This document shows, in pieces, positions 11,395-21,618 of a DNA stretch of 64,000 nucleotides (its first letter is position 1; each line of letters starts with the position of its first letter). The translations under genes and the position numbers were made by a program. This DNA is from Toxonevra muliebris (Eukaryota; Arthropoda; Insecta; Diptera; Pallopteridae), in NCBI GenBank assembly GCA_963691655.1, contig OY829328.1:3128204-3192203 (forward strand), read 5' to 3'. Below the pieces are notes generated by a model. It worked only from the letters and a program-made list of their open reading frames with translations. It did not search any database and was not told the DNA's origin.

Positions 11395-11850
11395 TTAAAA
11401 AATGCAAAGCTAAACGTCAAACTGCATTCAATGCTAGATACGAGTCAGATTGGTATCCAAAGCTTGATTTAAGGTTAGAACCTTAACCGAAGACAAAGCC
11501 AGATTCAAAGTACGAGTATGCGCCAGCATCAGAATCAAAGTCGGATGCAAAGTCGGAGATAAAGTCAAGCCCAAAGGCAGATTATCGGACAGAGATTTAA
11601 AGCCCAAATCAAATCCGTAACGACGGTCAAATCCAGATTTAAAAACTCAATGCCATAGAAGCAATGCCATATTCAAAGCCCAAATAAAAACAAGAGTCCT
11701 ATTCAAAGTAAAAAGGCAGACCTAAAGTCAAAGTCGATATATAATGAGAAGAAACCCAGATTCAAAATCGAGTGTTGGGCCAGAGCGAAAATAAAAGTTT
11801 AGGCCTGAACTGAACTTAAATTATAAAATTAAAATTAGACCAATTCTTAA
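11395..11850. repeat. degenerate short tandem array (CAAAGTC-like)
   Basis: About 450 bp made of irregular variants of a 10-14 bp unit such as GATTCAAAGTC, CCAAAGCC and ATCAAAGTCGGA. It is strongly purine-biased on the + strand. No exact period persists. Confidence 0.55.
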
Positions 11851-13324
11851 TCAAAGATAGAATTAAAGTATGTCTTGATTTCTATGCAACTACTGCTGTC
11901 TCAAGTTTGAAGGTTTACATTTTTGGCTACTCTAACAAAATATTTTGAATAAATTTCCTTCACTTTTTTTTCTTTCTTTAATTAGTTGACTTCAATTGAC
12001 ATTTTTTCGAACTTGAAGAGGATATTTATATCTATTTTATAATATTATACCTTTCTATATTTAAAACTGAAAACATACGAAACAAAAATTGAATTAAAAT
12101 GAAATATTATCCAATATTAATATTTCATTTTCCGTTTTTTTAGAACGTACAGAAAAAGGGAAAGAAAACATAAAAATGCGTTGTTCCCCCATTACTCACA
12201 GTTAAGGGTCACCAACCGCATCGACTCTTTTCCATTTGAAATGGCATTTAAATATTCATTTAAGTTGCTTCAAATGACATCAATAATACTTCGGTTATTT
12301 GTCTACTATACTTTGGAGGGGCAGAACAGAGAGGAATATTTGTTGAAAATTCTCTAAAGTCACGTAATATTATTCTTATTGTAGAAACTTTTGAATGTCA
12401 TGTTGGTATTTTAGCTTGTTTTATTTTTCTGTTTTAAATAGGAGTGTGTTGGCATGCAGCTATAAAGAATAAAGGGAATTTTGTCCTTATATTTTGCTTT
12501 TCTTTTTAAATGGTGTTTGCATATATTTTTGCTTGTGTTATTACAAAGAAATATACACACATACATACATTGATGTATGTATCTAATATGTATATATTCG
12601 TAACTTCAAAGATGACATCGCAAAATTGCTTGTGATATATAACGACGATACACAAGTAAAAGAGAAAGTTGTGAATAAATCATTATTTTATTTCTAGCAT
12701 TTGAAAATAGGTAGAGTAAAAATGCAATCCAGGAAACATTCTAATATAAAGTAAATATTTTTCCAGTATATTTTGGTAGGGTAGTCCAAAGAAAACAATG
12801 GAAAATAGAAACCTATACAAACTTAAACTTCTTTGAACGAAGTCGTAAAATTGTTTCGTAAATATGTATATTGTAGTTTTTTGTTTTGTTTCGATTGTTA
12901 TTGTTTTATTTAGTAGTACTCTTGGGAAATTAGAATGTCATATTGATGTTTAATTTTGTGTTCTTCTTCTATATAATTTGGCATTTTTGTGCTTTTGTAT
13001 CTTTAATATTTATAAGAATGCATGCATAAGGTTGCAAAGAAAAAATTAAAAATAATGTATTATTTGCAGTAGATGATTTAAATAATTAAGTTTTTCTTAA
13101 CTGTTAAGGTAAGAATTTACTATATTGTTGTTATATATAACTAGAGAAGTATATAAGGAAAATTTATTTTGTTTTTCTTATCACTTTATGTATACAGTAT
13201 ACTGCAAAGATTTTCATGTCGTGTCAAGACATATATTACTTGTATACTTCATTGGCAATGAAACTGTCTGATAAGATAAAAGTGTGTAAAATTTAAGCAG
13301 ATCAGATATCTAAATCATATTCGG

Positions 13325-13865
13325 GTTTGTTCAATTAATTGTTACTCATACGCCTCCGCATAGTAAGAGGTAGAAACATTGTCAATTATGTTTTGATACC
13401 ACTTTTTATTGGCTTTATTGGGAATGAAATGTTAAACTTATAGGACCTAAGTGTAGTAAGTAAGGAAGTAAGTAGTTATGTATAACTGACAACCTGTTGT
13501 GTTCGAATAATAATAACTCATACGCCACCGAACACCAATAGCTAGAACAATAGACAATTATTTCTCCTTTCGCTTTATTCACAATGAATTATTCCTGAAA
13601 TAAGAAAAAAGAAAATGGAAGATTATAGCAGGTACTTACATATGAGCGACTATCAGTTCTACTCGATTAATTGTTACTCATACGCCACCGCTTGTCGAGA
13701 AATATTAAAATGCCTTGTTATATTTTAATCCCACATTTTATTGAGTGAAACCTGCTATTAATAGAACCCAAGTGCTTGGAATTTTAGTTGTTACGTATAA
13801 GTGGCAATCAGTTGTATTCGAATAACTATTACTCATACACCATCGGGCAAAGTAACATGTAGCCA
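13325..13865. repeat. tandem repeat, four diverged copies of 155-171 bp
   Basis: The key word ACTCATACGCC (or ACTCATACACC) recurs at 13344, 13515, 13676 and 13831. Each is preceded by a TTCGAATAA- or TTCAATTAA-like stretch, and some are followed by CACCG. Spacings are 171, 161 and 155 bp. Flanking words such as ACCTAAGTG/ACCCAAGTG and GACAACCTG/GGCAATCAG also repeat, so the whole unit is duplicated. Confidence 0.65.
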
Positions 13866-15619
13866 GTTTGTAAGCCAGTGTCTAACTTTTTACATTCATA
13901 CATATTGTTTGTAAATTTCATTTGTTCTATGATTTTACTTTTCACCTTAAATCAAGCAACAATAGTTAAAGTTGTTATAGCAATGATGTATTTATGTTAG
14001 TATATAACTCTTCCAAAAAGCAGAAACTAAATCAGCTTATTGGCTTTGAAAAGAATCAGAGAATGCAAGGAAAAAAAATCGAATCTATGGAACGTTTGTA
14101 CATATATGTATCATTTCACTAAATGCAAAACTTCGAATTTGCATTACTAATTGTCTTTGATGAATGAATTGCACTTTTTCTGTTACTAACATAAAATCAT
14201 TTTCAATAAACCATTTTGAGAGTTTTAGTTTCATAAAAATGTGTGCTATTTCCATATCATTATATGTATTGAGGTGATTAGTTCATAAATTAAAGTATAA
14301 TTGTTCTATGGTATATACAGACACACGCACAATTGCAACATTTTCTCATTATAATCGAATTTTGTTTTTTCTTTTGGCATTATACTAAATTACAATTGTG
14401 TCATTTGTTCCCAGAAAGTCAACGTGTCATTAATTACAACTAAATTATAAATTAGAATTGCATGTCACGTTTTACATATGCATATATGTATGTAAGTATG
14501 AGTGTGTAAGTGAATGTAAATGGTGAACCACTTCACAGCATTGATAAAACAATGATTTAATTAACTTTTATTGCATCGTATGCATCTACATATGTATTTA
14601 ATTGACTGCATACAGGTGGAATGCGTTCACAATGGCGCTTGAGTAATTCTTAGATATTGTATACGGTTGTAAAAAGATGTTGGTTATTTTTAGTGTCTAT
14701 AGAATGGTCATATTAGTTGAGAGACTTTAACATAAATAATTGATTCATCTGGTTTGATGGATCGGGATCGGCTTTCCTTTGTGCTAAGTACTGAGTCACA
14801 CTGATCAAATTTTACTATTATTCCACCAAGATTTATTTTTTAAATTTTCATCAACATTTTTGCAAAAGCAAACATAATTCTTTTGCCTTATAAACATAAT
14901 CGTGCAAAATTGTAGCAGCATAAAAAAATCTCATAATTTTTTTACATACATGAATTTAAAAGCACAACTGTAACCTTTTCCCAGCAACATTTCTCATTTA
15001 TGATGGCATTTTGTTATTTTTATAGTCTCTTTATTTTATATTCGTACCCAGTGCTTTTGAGTTTTCTGTATGTGGCAATGATTTTATGATTTTTCTTATG
15101 TGCTTTTGATTTGGTCGTAATTTTCCAGTTGCCAATAAAGTACAAACATTCAAGTCTCATTCGAGAGTATGACAAATAGAGTTATCAGCACTAAATTGTA
15201 GCAGCCAGCAACAACGAAGAAAAAGGATATTAAAGTGAATTTGAAATAATGTTTCGGGTGCTAAAGATTTTATAATGCCATGAATTTTACGTAACTGGAA
15301 ATTTAGTGTTTGTGCAAATTATGTGAACGATTACGTTTTCAATAAAGTGCTTAAATTTATTATGTCCGGGTATTTAGTTAGTCATTTACTATACACAAAA
15401 AAACTACTTTATATAATTATGTATATGATGAATTTATACTCGAATTCAATGAGTACTTCTTTAAAACTTCTTCTATTGCATTCACCATATTAATGATTTT
15501 GTTCATGGGAATTAAGATTTTTGCGTGGAAGGATACATGCATAATTCTTTTTTTATTTATTCTTGTTGAAAGTTTTATAACAATGAATTTTTATGAACAC
15601 ATTGATTATGATATAACTA

Positions 15620-17166
15620 GAGTGTCAGACAAAACTAAAGCACGGATTCTTCCCTGTTTTCATTTTGTTCAGTAATATTGTAAAACATGCTTGGACTGAA
15701 ATTTTTTTTTATAAATGTAGTAAGAATATTCACTCGTTATAATAAAATATAAGAAATATAATATTATTTATCACATAAACTAAAAATATTAACTCAAAAG
15801 TAACAAAATGCATAAAACTGTCGCGACAAAACTAAAGCACATATGGAATATATTAATAGAAAAGTTCGATTTCTCCACTATTTGGTAGCGTATCCATTAT
15901 TTTTCCGAGCTGTTGCATGCAATCTACGATTGGTAGAAAATGGAATCCTTGTTTTTATCCTTTATGCGCTGAATTTTACGATCTATAATTTAATATACAT
16001 TTTTTGGGATTGAGATTGAGTGAATGGGTGAGCCACTATATAATACTGATCTTATTGACATTAAACCACTCTTTTACACCCCGTGCTGGGATCGTCATCG
16101 TGCTGGTAGACTTGCATTAAAAGCAAATCTTCCACAGTATAAGGTAACATAACATTCTGGAGAATATCTTTGCACATCAGGTTCATTATACCCCCTATTC
16201 TTTGAATCGAGCCGATTCCATGTCTGAAAAAAATCACCAGAGCACTACGTTGCCTACCCCGTATTAAACGGTGCTTTTCAAATAATGCGGATTTCATCGT
16301 TGCCTTTTTGGCCTTTAATCCTTCGCAACCTTTCGTGTTAAATATCGATTCATCAATAAGAAGCACGGTCTCTCATTTAGCAGTAGCCCAGCTAAACTTC
16401 GCTGCTACAAATTCGAGCCTTGCCTGTCGATTCTTTCAAGAAATTTACGCTTTGGTATGTTGCTAAGCCACCCTCCACAGCTCGTTGCTGGATAGACCTG
16501 TATGAAATGTTTAAACGCAATTTATTTTCAAGATATAAAAGGATCTTTTTTTTATAAACCAGATGATAGCTTGATCCTCACGTTTGGTTGTGCCCCGCGG
16601 TCTGCCACCTCCATATTTAGAATTTAAAAAATAGGAAGCGCGAAAATGGCTTATAGCTCGGGAATTAACGTAATGGCGAATACAAAATTTTTTACAATGC
16701 ATGTCACTGATTCAGCTTTATTAAATCTACTTAGAATATTTTCTCTAAATTGTGCAGAATACTTATTTTGAGCAATTTCGGGATGCGAAATTTTGAAATG
16801 CGAACGGTGACAGTGAATGATAACCAACAACTTATATACGCTGCCAAGTTTTTTTAAAACCTGCTTTTTGTTTTCCAAAATAACGGGTTTCTATTTTAAA
16901 GATGGTTGTTATTGTTTATTTTTAACAATTAATTGTAATTGAAAGCGAAAAGGATTATGTGCTTTAGTTTTGCCGCGGCAGGTTTAGGCATATTGCGCAA
17001 TGTTTATAAGAAAAAAGAAAAACGTTACTCAGTTTTGAATGTAATTTTGCATAATATACTAAATTTATAAAACAAAAAAAAAATATGTGCATACTTGCAT
17101 ATTTTTAAATTTTATTGAACTAAATGTTGACAAGGAAGAGTTCGTGCTTTAGTTTGTCCGGCACTG
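15620..17166 (-). mobile_element. Tc1-like transposon with IR/DR termini (defective)
   Basis: A 1547 bp element flanked by TA on both sides. The outer ends are GAGTGTCAGACAAAACTAAA on the left and, inverted on the right, CAGTGCCGGACAAACTAAAG. Second copies of the same motif lie inside, at 15818-15840 (GCGACAAAACTAAAGCAC) and inverted at 16959-16980. Terminal repeats are therefore about 210-220 bp with two direct repeats each, the IR/DR pattern known for several Tc1 families. A broken transposase lies between them. I cannot name the family. Confidence 0.85.
15985..16880 (-). pseudogene. Tc1-like transposase, broken
   Basis: In order on the minus strand: a paired-like DNA-binding part (ENILSRFNKAESVTCIVKNF), a GRPRGTTKRED motif typical between the two DNA-binding subdomains, RLEFVAAKFSWA, then LLIDESIFNTKG with the first catalytic Asp, GIGSIQRIGGIMN, and QHDDDP with the second Asp. 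The third position is lost: the usual SPDLNPIE segment reads HSLNLNPKK. Frameshifts near 16690 and 16500 and stops near 16353 and 16040 break the frame. It is a dead copy that could at best be mobilised by a related enzyme. Confidence 0.8.
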
Positions 17167-17921
17167 TATATGAACTTATTCACATTGAAAACCCGAATAT
17201 TGATTTAAATTCGAAATTCGTCGAAATTGAAGTTGGCGGTAGGCGTGTATGAATCATTACTAGTATATGAAAACGATCTAAAAATCATTGCCTGCTTGCA
17301 GTTTAAAATAAACCGACTACTCCTTCACCCCACTTAAACTAGAATTGTAAATTAATGTACAATCAATTAAAATCTCTTTTCACTTTCTCTTGAATTTATA
17401 AACTATTTATAGTTAGGGTATATAATTCTATTCATAACACTAACGCACGAAATATGCTTTTTCATCAAGCATTGCCTCTCTATAGATCTTTACGGACTAT
17501 CATCTAAAAGATTCAATATACCTAAATATTGATTTATTTTTGAAATATACTTCAAAAGAGACCCAATGAAAATGTAATACAACATTGTAAATATTTGGTT
17601 TTAATTTTTCTTTTTGAAAAAAGAAAATTAATTTATCATTATTATCACTGGCTAAACACAAATCACTAACCTTGACACATATACCTACAAATAAATACAC
17701 GCACAAGAAAAGATCAAATGCAAAAATACAAAAACCAAAACAAATATGGAAGGAAAAAAATACATAATTCAAAGTTAGAAAGAAAATATGCAACAGGAAA
17801 CATTAAATCTCATATACTTAATCATAAATTCTAATTTTGTTATTCATATAATGATAAATTGCAAAATGTTCATCATAATAATTGCATCAATTTATGTACA
17901 TACTGATATGTACATGCGCAA

Positions 17922-18334
17922 TAGGGTGGATCACCAAAAAAGTTTAAAACCTAACTACTTATTTTGCAACCATCGAAAGTGCTTATCTAGGGACTCTTAA
18001 AAAACAGACAAAATGTGTATGTTTATTTTTTTATTTTACTTTGTTATTTAATGTCAAGTCAAATTATATCGTTAGAAATTTTTTGCTCCGAATTAAATAA
18101 ATTACTTTCTAGATAAGAGTTTAATGATATTGATGATAAACAAAAAATTATAAAAACTACTAGAAAGTGACTATAAAGATTAGTGGTAGTGCAAATGGTC
18201 ACAGTTCTTGAGATCTTTCAACGATATATTTTACTTGGCCGAACATAAAAAAAAAATCTACAATAAAGTTTTAAATTTTCAAAACAAATTTTACGGTTTT
18301 AATCTTTTTTTTTTACAGGGAGTGACCCGCCCTA
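17922..18334. mobile_element. MITE-like repeat with TAGGGTGG ends
   Basis: The left end TAGGGTGGATCACC and the right end GTGACCCGCCCTA are imperfect inverted repeats 413 bp apart. There is no coding capacity between them. The superfamily is not clear. Confidence 0.5.
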
Positions 18335-18518
18335 ATGTTCACATATTGCTTAAATTTTATTAACCACCAAAACAAAACAAACGTCCATTTTTATTCATTT
18401 TATGCAAATTAACTTAAACTTTTACAGATCTTACACAAAAATATTTGAATATTTAATGGGGGAAAGGAACTTGTGATGATGCTTGTGATTAATACATTGG
18501 ATCATTGTGAATTTAGAG

Positions 18519-18680
18519 CAGAGTTGGATTGTAATGATTGCTTTTACTCTTAAAATTTTGAGTACGATTACTGGGATCGTACTTAATTTTTTGTTTGGAG
18601 TACCATTACAGTAATCGGTTTTAAAATTTTAAAAGTACGATTACTTTTGTGTATTTTGATTACATTTACGAGTATATTTT
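18519..18680. repeat. CAGAG-type repeat with GTACGATTAC words
   Basis: Begins CAGAGTTGGATTGTAATGAT and contains several variants of GTACGATTAC and of AAAATTTT. The start resembles hAT-family ends that begin CAGAG. No right end was found. Confidence 0.35.
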
Positions 18681-20612
18681 AAAACAAAATTATCCAGTTA
18701 TCCCAAATTCCAAAAAGCTTGCCAAAAGTAATTTTAAAAAATAATTGTTTTTTAATTATGGGACTGATAAAGTAGAATTACTTAGGTAAACTTATTAATG
18801 GAATATAGAAAATTGGGGCGGTTCGTGATAAGTAGTAGTCACAGCTCAAAATTGACCTATTGCCATGCCACCTCGTGTCGAGTGCTCGGGAATGACATGA
18901 CGTATTAAAAAATTCATTAAAAATCAACTTCTCGATTCAAAAATCAATTGGTATGTACAGAAAATTGGATCTTCATATTTTGGTGAGCTCTTTGGAGCTT
19001 AGGACTACTAAGCGATGTTTCAATGACAGTGCAAAAAAATATCCATTTGAATTTTTCGATAAACAGTCATCGATATTTTCGAACTTTTATAACACTGTGC
19101 AACAAAATGAAATATTTTTCATTAACTTCGCTCATAAATCAAATGGAAATTTATCGCAGAATTTTAGAATACAGATTTAAATTAAAAAAGAATAACATAT
19201 GTATGTATGAGACAGTAAATGTTTGTATTTGTATTGGTTTGAATATTGAATTTTTATCAATATTTTCTTTGGCATTGTTTTTCAAAATTTCACTTGTATC
19301 ACCTCCACTTGCGCGATTTAGTCCATTTCAGAACTTAACCTTTTCCTGGCTATAAGGAATGCGTAAGTTAAGACAGTTCATTAGGCACATTAAATTTTCC
19401 AAATTCAGCAATGAAAAACGAGAAAACTTAACTTAACCAAAATTACTATATATTACAAATTACTAGTTGAAAAATCGAATGATGGAGTTTGGTTGTCGCA
19501 CAGTACATTCTCGTTATTTTGTTTAACCCTTTCGGTATTTTGATGCCATATGGGATCAGTCACAGGTATGATACAAATTTTACTATTAGCATTATATATA
19601 TTCGATTCTGTTAAATATTTTTTATGGTTTCAGATTGCCAAATATTTTAAATTTCTGCTTCTGGTATTTTTTTAAATGGTTTTTGTCTTTGAAGTCAAGT
19701 CAAAAATCTATGCTTTGATTATCAAAACTGGTTGCATTATTTTGGTAAAAAAGTTAATAACTTATTTCTAAGTGAAAATATTACTTTCTAAGTATGTTCG
19801 CAAAAGATAAAAGAATATAAAAATAAAAAATTTAAGAAAAAATATTAACCCGTTTCTGTCTATAGCTTCAGAAGAGTAATTTTTCAAACTTCAATAAAGG
19901 ACAAACAAGGATACGCAGATTTCTATATCTGATGTAGAAGTCCTAAGTAATCATGAATTTCATGCAAAAGTTATCTATCGACCCCGAATAAAAAGATGTA
20001 CTGCAAAGGTTAATTGGTTTATTATTGGCTTTAATACCAACATAGTTATTACTACTGAAAATATTTGCTCGCGACCGCGTGATTTTGATTTTTGAATCGT
20101 TAGCTTTGTGTTTGTGAACTTAATAATTTGTATTTTTAAATTGTGAGTTTAAAATTTTTTGTATATGTTAATATTGTACGTAAATACTGCATAAATTTTG
20201 TTGTTGAAATTTGTATATTTTAAAACATTTGCGGCGCATATTTAAAATAGGTAATAATATATTATAATCTTTAACAAAACGGTGTCGAAAAACCAATCTA
20301 TCAATTGAAGTTGTGTTTTTGGCCATAAATCTTCTTCCACCTTAATGTACAAATGTAGAGACTTAGTAGAAGAGTTGGTTACACAAATTGAGATATGAAA
20401 GACTATGTGAATAAATTGATAATTTATCATCTAAATAATTCTAAGTAATTTAAACAGTCACGACTAAGTTCTCTTTACACTCATTGCTCTAGTTTTTTTA
20501 TTTCTGCTTGAATAACTAGAATTAAATTTTACTCAACTCCAATATACCATATAGGAAGTGGTTGTCGATAGTTGTTGATTGCTGATTTTTTTATTTTAGC
20601 AACTATGTTCCA

Positions 20613-20625
20613 CGAATGTAAGGTA
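20613..20625. repeat. target site duplication, left copy
   Basis: CGAATGTAAGGTA, identical to 20925-20937 on the other side of the SINE. Confidence 0.85.
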
Positions 20626-20924
20626 GGTTAGGTTAGGTTAGGTTGGAGCGGCTGTCGAGAGACACACTTAGGCCTGAACGACCCATTGTGATACCACATA
20701 GTTGGACCTACAGTTTAACGCCGAATCCGAACGGCGGTGTGGCAATTTTTTATCGGCTTGGTGGTTTTGCCATTACCAACCACTATCTTATAATTCTCAT
20801 ACACTTTATATTGATAGTGAATATAAGAAAGTTATGAAAATTAACCACCTGACGAAGACGGGAATCGAACCCGAACCTCCCAGATGAAAGTCTAGTGCAC
20901 TATCCACTAGGCTATCGAGGTCGT
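20626..20924 (-). mobile_element. tRNA-derived SINE with 13 bp target duplication
   Basis: A 299 bp element flanked on both sides by CGAATGTAAGGTA (20613-20625 and 20925-20937). On the minus strand it starts with a tRNA-like head: box A TAGCCTAGTGG and box B GGTTCGATTCC with tRNA spacing and a Glu-like CTTTCAT anticodon loop. The acceptor arms do not pair, so it is not a working tRNA. A tRNA-unrelated body follows and the 3' end is four TAACC units (GGTTA on the + strand). Perfect duplications indicate a fairly recent insertion into intron 1 of the VWC gene, in the same orientation as the gene. Confidence 0.85.
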
Positions 20925-20937
20925 CGAATGTAAGGTA
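20925..20937. repeat. target site duplication, right copy
   Basis: CGAATGTAAGGTA, identical to 20613-20625. Confidence 0.85.
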
Positions 20938-21414
20938 ACTAGTAATGAAAAGTAGAAAAGGAATATTCGAATCATTAACTCTAGGTGATACTCGCGATCT
21001 AAGAAATAGCGACGCTAACTGCAAATCACATTTGTTTGATTAATCGTAGATAAAAACAATTGTCTGTTGCCCCGCTACATACATGATTCTTCTCATTGTA
21101 ACAAATACTCAAACTAAATTTTGCAATGCATGCAATTTGAAAAATTCGTTTAGAAAGCTAAAATTTAAAATAATTTAAAAGTTTTGAAAAATAAATTCAT
21201 CCAATTATTGCATTACTTGCAGCTGTTATACCCAGGACAATATGCTTTTTTATTTCTTAATAATGCTTACACATATGTATGTGCTCGACATGTTGCCCTC
21301 GAATATGCGCATACACACATATGCATGAACTTAAAGTATATAGAATAGTAGTAGAAGAGTTAAGAATAAGAAGTGGGAGGGATAAAAGTAAAATGATATT
21401 AAGGGGATACGTAC

Positions 21415-21502
21415 CCGCTGCCACGGTTGGCAAAGTAATGCGTCCGAATAAGCAGGAAACGCAGCAAATCCATATGCAAATAATCCTTAAAAATTTCAGC
21501 AT
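21415..21502 (-). CDS. exon 1: start codon and signal peptide
   Basis: The ATG at 21502-21500 opens 29 codons reading MLKFLRIICIWICCVSCLFG and then RITLPTVAA. This is a textbook signal peptide: a Lys/Arg-containing start, a hydrophobic Cys/Ile/Leu core and a small residue (Gly20) at a likely cleavage point. The frame then runs into a donor, GCGG|GTACGTAT, leaving one base of a split codon. The next known exon on this strand (11090) begins with two bases, so the junction fits and encodes Val30. The 10.3 kb intron is long but normal for a fly gene with a secreted product. It could instead be the first exon of another gene. Confidence 0.5.
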
Positions 21503-21586
21503 GTCGGCAGATGTTATAGTTCTCGTTCTATTCGTTTCTAGTTTTATGTACGTTGATGTCGTTGTTCTTCTTGTTGTTAGTATATG

Positions 21587-21618
<32 letters not shown>

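Larger units (their letters stand above)
11091..21414 (-). other. intron 1 of the VWC gene
   Basis: A 10.3 kb interval between the signal-peptide exon and exon 2. It is filled with repeats: a degenerate CAAAGTC array, a four-copy tandem repeat, a Tc1-like transposon, a TIR repeat starting TAGGGTGG, a CAGAGTTGG repeat and a SINE. Stretches between these (for example 11850-13320, 13870-15610, 18700-20600) show AT-rich sequence with nothing recognisable. Confidence 0.5.
1443..21502 (-). other. split gene: secreted VWC-domain, Gln/His-rich protein (5-exon model)
   Basis: This is the whole gene span; the exons are listed separately. Joining 21502-21415, 11090-10843, 9344-9272, 6231-5126 and 1520-1443 gives 1593 nt, exactly 531 codons. 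Every junction is phase-compatible (1, 0, 1, 0) and each has GT and AG. The 530-residue product has a signal peptide (about 1-20), an acidic linker, a six-cysteine VWC half-domain (100-136), a basic stretch after it, His/Gln-rich tracts (about 252-270 and 298-340), a Thr/Ala/Asn/Ser-rich region and a short basic tail. VWC domains usually bind BMP-type ligands or matrix proteins outside the cell, so an extracellular modulator is a reasonable guess. I do not recognise the gene. Exons 2-4 are strong; exons 1 and 5 are inferred from phase and splice sites. Confidence 0.6.

Noticed and set aside
11395..11850. CRISPR-like array
   Set aside because: Units are irregular and degenerate, without constant repeats and unique spacers, and the genome is eukaryotic.
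20840..20924. A genuine tRNA gene on the minus strand
   Set aside because: A and B boxes are good, but the acceptor stem does not pair and the segment is the head of a SINE with target duplications.
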